Assembly (NCBI RefSeq): GCF_040361215.1
Contig: NZ_APND01000003.1
Location: forward strand, 1 to 64,000
Length of the DNA: 64,000 nucleotides
Source: Salinisphaera dokdonensis
GTDB taxonomy: Bacteria; Pseudomonadota; Gammaproteobacteria; Nevskiales; Salinisphaeraceae
Direction: 5' to 3'
The translations under genes and the position numbers were made by a program. Positions 55,426-62,282 of the stretch are shown here, piece after piece. The stretch's first letter is position 1. The number at the start of each line of letters is the position of its first letter. Below the pieces are notes generated by a model. It worked only from the letters and a program-made list of their open reading frames with translations. It ran no database searches and had not been told where the DNA came from.

Positions 55426-55458
55426 AAAGCCCTCGGTCTTGGATCGGGGGCTTTTTTG
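55426..55458 (+). terminator. Intrinsic terminator after ettA
   Basis: AAAGCCCTCG pairs with CGGGGGCTTT (55426-55435 and 55445-55454, one G-U pair) across a 9-nt loop and is followed by more T. It is 22 nt after the ettA stop. Confidence 0.85.
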
Positions 55459-55513
55459 TTGCGGCGTAAGAAATCTTCAAGCCAGAGCGCACGCCGCGCC
55501 CATGGCAAAAAAC

Positions 55514-55531
55514 ACCGAACAGCAGTTCGGT
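55514..55531. other. Small inverted repeat upstream of the diguanylate cyclase gene
   Basis: ACCGAAC-AGCA-GTTCGGT is a perfect 7-bp inverted repeat, immediately followed by TTATAGT, which contains a -10-like TATAGT (55533-55538). It could be an operator for the cyclase gene 140 nt downstream. No good -35 is present. Confidence 0.3.
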
Positions 55532-55673
55532 TTATAGTAAGCCAGTAGCGACATCGGCTTGAGCCTTGCCTATTCAAGGACGTAGCGCGGTCAGCAAAGC
55601 TCTGGCGCGTAAAAATCCAGTCGTCTACTCGACTGTTGCCGATCGTTAAATGACGCATTCATGAAGGCTGTTG

Positions 55674-57089
55674 ATGAAAACCCACCAACTGCATAAAGCC
55701 TCCAGCGAGCCGAACCTCAAGCTGGTCGCGATATTGATGCGATTGGAGGTTCTGGCCGCACTGGCTGCCGTGATCGTGACCGCGGTGGTGTTGCTCGCCT
55801 GGCTCATTCCCGCCCTTGCCTCGCTGCTGCCATCCGGCTGGAATGTGATGAAGGCGAATACAGCCCTCGCACTCATGCTCGGCGCGACCAGCCTCGTTCT
55901 GTCACAGCCCCGGCGCAGTCGTATACAGCAGCAAACCAGCATGGCGCTCGCCGCTGTCGTCATGCTTATTGCGCTATCGGCGCTTGCCCGCCACCTGGTC
56001 GGCTGGAATATCGGTCTCGAAGCGCTGCTCGCGCCCGACACAGGTTCCGCGCGCCCCGGGCTGATGTCGATCCAGAGTGCGGCCTATCTGCTGGCGTTGG
56101 GTTTCGTCGCGCTTCAGATCACTGCGCGCACGAAACCGCTTTCACCTTTCGTCGATGCCCTTACGATGGGCCTGATCATGTTCACGCTGATCGTACTGTC
56201 CGGCTACTGTTTCGATGCCGCACGGCTGGTCGGCCAGTCGCTGGAAACGCGTGCTTCGCCCCATACGCTGCTGTGCATGGGGCTACTGACCTGCGTGGCG
56301 ATCGGCCGGCGCTCGGAGTCGGGTTATTTCTCGGTGCTCGTTGGTATCGGTATCGGCAGCCAGATCGCGCGCGTCATTTTTCCGTTCGCTCTGGTTCTAC
56401 CTTTTCTGCTCGTACTCGGCGGCCAGTATGCGAACTGGATGGGCTGGGTCGAGATGGCCTATGCGTCCGCGATGACCGCAGCCGGCACGTCCTTCATCTT
56501 TTTCCTGCTGCTTATCGTGGCGGCACAGCGCATCAACGACCTCGAGCGCGAACTGCGCGATATGTCGCTGTCGGATGCCCTGACCGGCGTCGCCAACCGG
56601 CGCGGCTTCGAACTGCTGGGCAGTCAGTCCATGCGTGAAGCGCAACGCAACAAGACACCGTTGACCGTCATGTTCGCTGACTTGGACGGCCTCAAGCAGA
56701 CGAACGACGCGCTTGGCCACGATGCCGGCTCCGAATTCATCATCGACGTGGCGCGCCTTCTGGTGGAAACGTTCCGCGGCGCGGATATCGTCGCGCGCGT
56801 GGGTGGCGACGAGTTCGCCGTGGTCATCCACGCGGACGAAGCCGCGGCGAACCGGGCGATCCATCGCCTTGCCGAGCGCACGAAAGCCCGCAACGCCCAG
56901 GGCGATCGCCCGTACGAGATCAGCTTCAGCCTCGGCGCCGCAACGAGCAGCGCGGATCGAAAGGAAAGTTTCAGCAGCCTGCTCAAACGTGCCGATGAGG
57001 TCATGTACGAGCAGAAGAAGAAAAAGAAAAAACTGCGCGAGCGCGAGATCTACACGCTCCGCGACGTAACAATGCCGCAAGGCAGCTAA
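55674..57089 (+). CDS. Membrane-bound diguanylate cyclase (GGDEF)
   Basis: This 471-residue protein should make cyclic di-GMP. Residues about 20-290 hold roughly seven or eight membrane helices of an unnamed sensor type. A short coiled linker (INDLERELRDMSLSDALTGVANRRGF) leads into the GGDEF domain. The active site is intact, GGDEF at 377-381, and the product-inhibition I-site RGAD lies at 368-371, five residues before it, so the enzyme is probably active and feedback-inhibited. A lysine run (QKKKKKKLRERE) follows near the C-terminus. A TTG at 55671 is possible, but the ATG at 55674 has AAGG 6 nt upstream. Confidence 0.93.
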   Translation: MKTHQLHKASSEPNLKLVAILMRLEVLAALAAVIVTAVVLLAWLIPALASLLPSGWNVMKANTALALMLGATSLVLSQPRRSRIQQQTSMALAAVVMLIALSALARHLVGWNIGLEALLAPDTGSARPGLMSIQSAAYLLALGFVALQITARTKPLSPFVDALTMGLIMFTLIVLSGYCFDAARLVGQSLETRASPHTLLCMGLLTCVAIGRRSESGYFSVLVGIGIGSQIARVIFPFALVLPFLLVLGGQYANWMGWVEMAYASAMTAAGTSFIFFLLLIVAAQRINDLERELRDMSLSDALTGVANRRGFELLGSQSMREAQRNKTPLTVMFADLDGLKQTNDALGHDAGSEFIIDVARLLVETFRGADIVARVGGDEFAVVIHADEAAANRAIHRLAERTKARNAQGDRPYEISFSLGAATSSADRKESFSSLLKRADEVMYEQKKKKKKLREREIYTLRDVTMPQGS

Positions 57090-57595
57090 CTGCCCCGGTT
57101 CGCATGCACCGTTCGGGCGCGTCTTTGTTGAAACCTGCCAGGAAGAGCGCGCCTCGGATCAAAGCGTATTAGTGCTCCCCTCGCCATGGCGCCGGCGACT
57201 AGCCGGGCGCCCGTGGACTGCGCCGCCTGGCGAACGATCGCCGGACTCTAGCTCGGCGTGGCGTCTCTCTACGACGTCACCGACCGCGAGGCGGCCTTTA
57301 TTCACGCGAAGAATCGCACGCGCATGCTGCGCCTATCGGCGGGCTGTGCCCGCGGTGCAATCCCCGGCTTCACGCGGGCAAACGGCAATCACGATCTCCT
57401 GCCGTTGGTGTTTGAGATCACACGCTAGACGAAGGCCGTGGCTATACGGTCTGTTTCGCTTCCGCCGGCGATCCATCGTAAAGCCGCCCGGCCCGGGCGC
57501 TGGTCAAATATTGGGCAACGCGCACCCAGCCATGCTGTGCGGCCACCGCGTCACACTATCCACAGGGTTGTTCACGCCAACTGTGGAAAGCCCTA
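57090..57595. other. Gene-poor stretch after the diguanylate cyclase
   Basis: About 500 bp without a recognisable gene. It contains one short open frame with plausible codons (57258-57428) and the sequence TATCCACAGGGTTGTTCACG (57559-57578), which includes a TTATCCACA-like 8-mer (ATCCACAG) by itself too little to call a DnaA box. I see no RNA gene or repeat. Confidence 0.4.
57258..57428 (+). pseudogene. Short open frame of 56 codons, possible gene remnant
   Basis: From a GTG at 57258 the frame reads about 56 residues (SLYDVTDREAAFIHAKN to LLPLVFEITR) before a TAG at 57426. The composition looks protein-like, but a TAG lies three codons before the GTG, no ribosome binding site is evident and I know no family for it. 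It may be the relic of a larger gene or chance in GC-rich DNA. Confidence 0.25.
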
Positions 57596-57970
57596 TCAGT
57601 GCAGACGCGCCACGGGCGTCACCTCGGTGGCCATGGCAGTCGGCGGGAACGCCCCGCCGCGCGTGCCGTGCTTTTCACGCGACGTACGTGGCACCGGCGG
57701 CCCGAGCTTGAGATGGCGCTGCCAGTACTCACGTGCTGGCTGAGAGAACCAGTGGTATGGCGCGGTGATAAACACATGCACCAGATAGGCACGCCCGGCA
57801 AGGTCCACCAATTCGCAGACGTCGCGATAGGTGCCGGCCGACATCACCCGCGCGGCGATACGCTCGGGCGACTCGCTATCCGATAACGCATCCGCGCTGA
57901 AATAGCGCCGCGCCATCCGGGCCAGAAAAGCTTCCAGTTCATACGGCCGTAGTTCCGAATTCGTGATCAT
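57596..57970 (-). CDS. Hypothetical protein, 124 residues
   Basis: I do not recognise this protein. From the ATG at 57970 (AGGT about 7 nt upstream) it reads 124 residues: MITNSELRPYELEAFLARMARRYF, an acidic/helical middle (SDSESPERIAARVMSAGTYRDVCELVDLAG) and an aromatic segment (VHVFITAPYHWFSQPAREYWQRHLKLG) before a basic end. The mix of residues and its helix-like spacing argue for a real soluble protein. The frame stays open far upstream but turns Arg/Pro-rich, as non-coding GC-rich frames do. Confidence 0.55.
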   Translation of the reverse strand: MITNSELRPYELEAFLARMARRYFSADALSDSESPERIAARVMSAGTYRDVCELVDLAGRAYLVHVFITAPYHWFSQPAREYWQRHLKLGPPVPRTSREKHGTRGGAFPPTAMATEVTPVARLH

Positions 57971-58233
57971 GGGGCTACCTGAAAGTTGTTGTACCGGCGG
58001 ATGGAGGCGTCGAACGGCACGCTCGACGTGCGCAAATCTCGTCTTCAGATGGCTGCGATATACCGTGAAAATAAGCGCGCCGGCGCCGTTCTCATCCTGT
58101 TGGGCGCATAGCCTGAACCGCGGCTGTGACAGCTCGACGACAACCCGCACACGATCGAATCCGGCGCGATGAAATCGTGATCGGCCACGCCTGTACTGCA
58201 ACTGCGGCACTGCAGGCGCCGGGGTGTATTGGC

Positions 58234-58239
58234 TACACT
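58234..58239 (+). promoter_or_regulatory. Putative -10 of the DUF815 gene (leaderless)
   Basis: TACACT ends exactly 6 nt before the ATG at 58246, and no Shine-Dalgarno sequence lies between. The same spacing is seen at cutA and at the WYL regulator. No clear -35. Confidence 0.4.
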
Positions 58240-58245
58240 GGCCGG

Positions 58246-59127
58246 ATGCACGATGCAGACACCTTGGAAACCATCGCGACCCAACTCGCCCGGATCGCGG
58301 ACGCTCAGGAAGCCCGGCTTGCCGATGAACGACGCGCGGTCGGCGGCGATATCGACTGGTCCGCGCTGGCGTTTCGCTGGCGCGACGACGGGCGCCTGCA
58401 AGCGATCGACTCGCCCATTGCCCTGCCGCTGGAACGCCTGCACGGCATCGAGACCCAGAAACAGCGGCTGGTCGCCAACACGCGCCAGTTCGTGGCCGGT
58501 CTGCCAGCCAACAATGCCCTGCTCTGGGGCTCGCGCGGCTCGGGCAAGTCGTCGCTCGTGAAAGCGCTGCTGCCGGCGTTCGCCGACGAAGGCCTGCGCG
58601 TTGTCGAGGTGCCGGCCCACCGGCTGGTCGATCTGCCGGATCTCGTCGCCATCCTGGCCGATCGTCCGGAAAAGTTCGTGGTGTTCTCGGACGATCTGTC
58701 GTTCGAGGCCGGCGACGGCAGCTACAAGGCACTCAAGGCCGTCCTCGACGGCTCGCTGGCCGCCGCACCTGAGAACGTGGTGATCTATGCCACTTCGAAC
58801 CGGCGTCACCTGCTGCCCGAGTACCAGTCCGAAAACCAAGCCGCGCAGCAGATCGACGGCGAGATTCATCACGGCGAAGCCGTCGAAGAGAAGATTTCCC
58901 TGTCCGAGCGCTTCGGTCTGTGGCTGTCGTTCTATCCGTTCGACCAGGCGAACTATCTGGCGATCGCGGCCAAGCATCTCGCCGCGCGTGATATCGAGGC
59001 CGAGATCGGTGTCGACGCGCCCTGGGAACGTGCCGCTCTGCAGTGGGCGCTGGCGCGCGGCTCGCGCAGCGGTCGAACCGCCGAACAGTTCGTGCGCGAC
59101 TGGGTTGGCCGCCTATCGAATGCCTAG
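58246..59127 (+). CDS. DUF815 family AAA ATPase
   Basis: The 293-residue protein belongs to the DUF815 group of single-domain P-loop ATPases of unknown function. Walker A is GSRGSGKSS (95-103). A Walker-B-like FVVFSDDLSFE lies near 145, and a sensor-1-like VVIYATSNRRHLLPE near 182. The C-terminal part contains the EEKISLSERFGLWLSFYPF family segment and a WERAALQWALARGSRSGR arginine-finger-like region. The frame is open 40 codons upstream, but the ATG at 58246 gives the natural start. The next gene begins 36 nt later on the same strand and is very different in composition. Confidence 0.88.
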   Translation: MHDADTLETIATQLARIADAQEARLADERRAVGGDIDWSALAFRWRDDGRLQAIDSPIALPLERLHGIETQKQRLVANTRQFVAGLPANNALLWGSRGSGKSSLVKALLPAFADEGLRVVEVPAHRLVDLPDLVAILADRPEKFVVFSDDLSFEAGDGSYKALKAVLDGSLAAAPENVVIYATSNRRHLLPEYQSENQAAQQIDGEIHHGEAVEEKISLSERFGLWLSFYPFDQANYLAIAAKHLAARDIEAEIGVDAPWERAALQWALARGSRSGRTAEQFVRDWVGRLSNA

Positions 59128-59163
59128 AATGCTAGCGTCAATATCACTTTAGAGTTGCTAGGG

Positions 59164-59709
59164 ATGATGAAAACTAAACTTAAAAACTTTATTCAGCATC
59201 TCTATCATGAAGTTGAAGACGAGGAAAAAGCCGAGGAATACATCGACAATGCCCTGCCTTCCATCGGCCTCATCGTGATGTACTTCAATTCTCTAGAAAG
59301 TTGGCTTGACTCCATCCTTTGTGAGAATTTTACGGATCGGACAGATTCGACGGGATTAATAGTTCTTAACAAAATGAACTATAATTCAAAAATTGAGCTA
59401 TTCAAAAGATTTTGCGACGACTTTCATGTAGCCAGTCAACAACCGATAGAGGGCTATGAGAGCCTTATACAAGATTTGAAGGAATGCGGCCGGTTGCGAA
59501 ATTTAGTAGTGCATGCAAATTGGCAAGCTACTGATGACGAAGGTTATACTTTCGTTAGACTCAAGATGTCTAAAACTGGCATGCAGCAGGAATACGTGCA
59601 GTTCTCTAAAGACTCTCTTGAGCGGATCATTGAATTAATTATTAAAACTGAATTCAATCTCAGCACATACTGGGAAGCACGAAATGAAGTGCTCTACGGC
59701 AGCGTTTAA
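59164..59709 (+). CDS. A/T-rich HEPN-motif protein, candidate RNase
   Basis: This 181-residue product has no family name I can give, but it carries R112-N-L-V-V-H117 (LRNLVVH), the Rx4-6H motif with Asn that marks HEPN ribonucleases. A four-helix pattern surrounds it: an early helix with LPSIGLIVMYFNSLESWLDSIL, a middle helix NYNSKIELFKRFCDDF, the motif helix SLIQDLKECGRLRNLVVHANW and a last amphipathic helix ERIIELIIKTEF. Base and codon use (AAA, TTA, ATT, AAT) contrast sharply with every neighbour, a sign of horizontal transfer. The start is uncertain: TTG 59155, ATG 59164 or ATG 59167. No partner toxin-antitoxin gene is evident. Confidence 0.75.
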   Translation: MMKTKLKNFIQHLYHEVEDEEKAEEYIDNALPSIGLIVMYFNSLESWLDSILCENFTDRTDSTGLIVLNKMNYNSKIELFKRFCDDFHVASQQPIEGYESLIQDLKECGRLRNLVVHANWQATDDEGYTFVRLKMSKTGMQQEYVQFSKDSLERIIELIIKTEFNLSTYWEARNEVLYGSV

Positions 59710-59778
59710 CTGTTCATTAGAGGCGGACCGCTATCTAACGAGCAACAATAAGCCGCACTCGTAAGAATAGCGTTAGCT
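59704..59778. repeat. Imperfect inverted repeat after the HEPN gene, attC-like in size
   Basis: GTTTAAC (59704-59710, overlapping the stop codon) and GTTAGCT (59772-59778) bound a 75-bp stretch whose ends pair imperfectly, with a clearer inner CTAACG/CGTTAG pair (59735-59740 and 59771-59776). The left box fits the RYYYAAC integron core, but the right box differs from GTTRRRY at one position. Treat as a candidate only. Confidence 0.25.
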
Positions 59779-59823
59779 ACAGGTGGGCAACCCCTTTGCA
59801 GTGGCATTTTGGGAGCCAGAGCC

Positions 59824-60387
59824 TCACGTTAACTCGCTGACGCCTCCGTCTACTAAACGAAGCTTCTGGCCACAGCGCCGGCAGACATAGTCGGTGCCTT
59901 TCTGTGCACGCTTGTGGCGAATGCTGGTGAGCCAGGCGTCTTCATCGCAGGCGCATTCGTAGCGAAACCGCTTGAGCTGACGTACCGGTTCGGTCGGCAG
60001 CGTATGGCACGGCGCAGGGTCGACGCCGAAGGCGCGCATGAGCGCTTTCCACTCCCTGCCGTGCGGTTTTGCGCGGCGGCCATAGAGCCGGTAGATGACG
60101 ACGTGCGCGACTTCGTGCGGCACCGTCTCGGCAAGCATTTCCTGTGGATGCGAATCCAGCAGCGCGGCGTTGATACGAATCCGGCAATCCCGACTGCGGC
60201 GCGCAAAGATCGCCTGCCCCGCCGAGCGGCCGCGCAGATCGAAGGCGACCGCGGGCACCGGCAGCCGCCGCGCGCTGACGCCGGTGATCTCGCGGGCGCG
60301 TTCGATCCAGTACGCGGTCTCGCGCTCGGCGCGGGTCTGCAAGTCCTCGTCGCCGAGATCGAGACGATGCTGTTCGGCCTGGGCCAT
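59824..60387 (-). CDS. sprT: SprT-like zinc metalloprotease
   Basis: SprT-family proteins carry a zincin domain like Spartan, although the bacterial role is unclear. The 187-residue product has H91-E-V-A-H95 with the third ligand probably H109 (KPHGREW), and a C-terminal zinc ribbon with C145, C147, C169 and C172. The full motif suggests an active enzyme. The ribosome binding site is weak. It is followed on the minus strand, 35 nt upstream of its start, by the J-domain-like gene. Confidence 0.93.
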   Translation of the reverse strand: MAQAEQHRLDLGDEDLQTRAERETAYWIERAREITGVSARRLPVPAVAFDLRGRSAGQAIFARRSRDCRIRINAALLDSHPQEMLAETVPHEVAHVVIYRLYGRRAKPHGREWKALMRAFGVDPAPCHTLPTEPVRQLKRFRYECACDEDAWLTSIRHKRAQKGTDYVCRRCGQKLRLVDGGVSELT

Positions 60388-60422
60388 GGGCGGGGCACTT
60401 CATTGCAAAATCGACCAGCCGC

Positions 60423-61106
60423 TCAGGATACCTGCTTGCGCGCGTCGGCCTCTCCCCGGGCACGCGAGCGCGGCGGCTGCGCCATGGCAATGACCTGGCG
60501 CAGCCCCAGACGCTGACGACGTACCCAGGCGGGGTCGGCCAGCTGGTTGCGCAGGCAGAACGGGAACTGCTGGCTCAACTCGGCCAGACGCCGATCGGCC
60601 TGCTCGCGCAGAGCGCGCAGACGGTCATGTTCCTGGCGCAGCGCGACGATTTCATTCGGCAGACGGGCCGATGCCGCATTGTCACGCGCCCGTGTCAGCA
60701 ATTCCCGTAGCCGGGCGGCATCGCCGGCACGATAAGCCAGCACGGCCAGCGACCAGAGCCCGGCCGTATCTTCGGCGGCGGCCTTGGGCGCCACGTCCGG
60801 ATGCAGCGCTGCAAGCAAGGCACGAAAGATCGCACGGGCCTGGTCGGATTCGACCGGCGCGAGCGCCGTCCAGTCGCGGCGCGGCGCGGCACTGGCGGCG
60901 ACCTGCATGTCGTGGGCGGTTTCGGCATCGCGACGCAGGTCGCCGAAGGCTGCCCAGTACTGTGCGGCCCATTCGGGGCCGTCGTGAAAACGCCAGTCGG
61001 CTTCGATGGCCAGCGCGCGGGTCAGGCCACGGCGCTCGGCCTGGGCCGCCTGCAGCAGTGCGGCACGGGCCGGATGGATCAGTCGTTGGGCGGTGGTCAT
61101 GCTCAT
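60423..61106 (-). CDS. J-domain-like protein with HPD motif
   Basis: The 227-residue protein is mostly helical and not named. At 92-130 it reads IFRALLAALHPDVAPK...LWSLAVLAYRAGD, where H102-P-D104 is the tripeptide that J proteins use to stimulate Hsp70 ATPase. A coiled helix with EIVALRQEHDRLRALREQADRRL (about 155-180) follows. It lacks the DnaJ Gly/Phe and zinc regions. A DnaK co-chaperone role is inferred from HPD alone. GGGAG lies before the ATG at 61106; an ATG at 61100 is also possible. It is upstream of sprT on the same strand. Confidence 0.6.
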   Translation of the reverse strand: MSMTTAQRLIHPARAALLQAAQAERRGLTRALAIEADWRFHDGPEWAAQYWAAFGDLRRDAETAHDMQVAASAAPRRDWTALAPVESDQARAIFRALLAALHPDVAPKAAAEDTAGLWSLAVLAYRAGDAARLRELLTRARDNAASARLPNEIVALRQEHDRLRALREQADRRLAELSQQFPFCLRNQLADPAWVRRQRLGLRQVIAMAQPPRSRARGEADARKQVS

Positions 61107-61188
61107 CGGTCACTCCCTGTTTTCAACGTGGGTACAGGGTGGCGCGGCCGGTGGGTCATTAGACGACCCTGAGCTGTATGAATTTACA

Positions 61189-62193
61189 TTATTTCGCGTT
61201 GGCGCCGTATTGGGCGGCGGCCGCATGCAGGCGGTCGGCCGCCGCGGCACGCAGCTCGAGGGGCGCGATCACTTCGGCGTCCGGGCCGTAGGCCAGCACG
61301 TCGGCCAACAGTTCGGCCGAGGCCGAATACGGCACGCGCAGTTCATAGCCACCATCGTCTAGCGACTCGCCCTGCTGATCCGGGTGCCATTGCTCGTCCG
61401 CGACCCAGCGCGCCGCGCGCGCACTAAACCGGATCACCGCGGTATTGGCTGGCGCGCCGGAGAAGATGCCGTAGCCGCCCCCGAGTTCGGCTTCCAGCGC
61501 GTCCTCGTCCATCTCGATCGCCGCGGCCTCGCGTGCCTGCGCGTGGCGGATACGGTCCAGCGAGAAACTGCGCAGGCCCTCGGCGTCGTGACACCAGGCA
61601 TCGAGATACCAGTTGTCGCGGTAATAGATCAGCCGCTGCGGCGACACGGTGCGCTCGCTTTCGGTATCGCGCGCGCGGCCGTGGTAGCGAATCGTGAGCC
61701 GGCGTCGCATCGCCATGGCGCTGGCCACGTCGGCAAAGGCCGGCCCTGGCCGACGCGCGCTGGCGCGCAGAATACGCGTGCGTCGCGACAGTTCGCCCGT
61801 GCCCATCGCCCGGCTTTCGAGAATCCGCTCCAGGCGCTTGCGTACCGGCGCGAGATCGAGCGCGAGCAGGCCCGGCTGCACGGTTTCGAGCAGCTGATCC
61901 ATGGCCAGCAGCGAGACCAGCTCCGAGGCGTTGAACCACAGCCCGGGCAGCTCGAAATGGCCGCTCGCGGCTTCGTCGGTACTCTCGTCGTCGGCATCGC
62001 GAGCGTAGTAATAGCCGTTGTACTCGCGGTCGTACTCGATCGGCGCGTCGAGATACAGCCGCATGTCCCGAATGATGCGCTTGACCGTAGCCGGCGAGCA
62101 TTCGAGGCGTTCTTCCAGCGTGGCCTTGGGGATCGGCCGGCGCGCGCCGGCGAGCTGCTTGTGCAGCGCGTAAATGCGATCGAAGACATTCAT
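61189..62193 (-). CDS. WYL-domain transcriptional regulator (YafY family)
   Basis: The 334-residue protein joins an N-terminal winged helix-turn-helix (FDRIYALHKQLAGARRPIPKATLEERLECSPATVKRIIRDMR, about 4-46) to a WYL ligand-sensing domain (about 155-245, PQRLIYYRDNWYLDAWCHDAEGLRSFSLDRI) and a C-terminal WCX-type extension. WYL regulators often sense nucleic-acid or nucleotide signals and are common near defence or DNA-repair genes. Its -10-like TAGACT lies exactly 6 nt before the ATG. The target is unknown. Confidence 0.93.
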   Translation of the reverse strand: MNVFDRIYALHKQLAGARRPIPKATLEERLECSPATVKRIIRDMRLYLDAPIEYDREYNGYYYARDADDESTDEAASGHFELPGLWFNASELVSLLAMDQLLETVQPGLLALDLAPVRKRLERILESRAMGTGELSRRTRILRASARRPGPAFADVASAMAMRRRLTIRYHGRARDTESERTVSPQRLIYYRDNWYLDAWCHDAEGLRSFSLDRIRHAQAREAAAIEMDEDALEAELGGGYGIFSGAPANTAVIRFSARAARWVADEQWHPDQQGESLDDGGYELRVPYSASAELLADVLAYGPDAEVIAPLELRAAAADRLHAAAAQYGANAK

Positions 62194-62199
62194 GCTTCG

Positions 62200-62205
62200 A
62201 GTCTA
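62200..62205 (-). promoter_or_regulatory. Putative -10 of the WYL regulator (leaderless)
   Basis: On the minus strand TAGACT is followed by CGAAGC and then the ATG at 62193, a 6-nt gap with no Shine-Dalgarno sequence, as at cutA and the DUF815 gene. Confidence 0.35.
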
Positions 62206-62230
62206 TCGTTTCGTTCGAAGTCCGCGCATG

Positions 62231-62260
62231 AAAAAGGCCGCGCTGCTGCCAGCCCGGCCT
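62231..62260 (-). terminator. Intrinsic terminator of the 5'-nucleotidase gene
   Basis: Read on the minus strand, a long stem AGGCCG-(C)-GCTG with CAGC-(C)-CGGCCT, having one C-C mismatch and a CTGC-type loop, is followed by TTTTT. It is 23 nt after the nucleotidase stop. Confidence 0.85.
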
Positions 62261-62282
62261 GTCCGTCCAGCCTAGACGACGA

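Noticed and set aside
57559..57578. Possible DnaA box or origin near TATCCACAGG
   Set aside because: One partial match without a cluster, an A/T-rich unwinding region or dnaA/dnaN nearby.
57172..57711. 179-codon frame in the gene-poor stretch
   Set aside because: Arg/Pro/Ser-rich product without motifs, overlapping the more protein-like minus-strand gene at 57596-57970.
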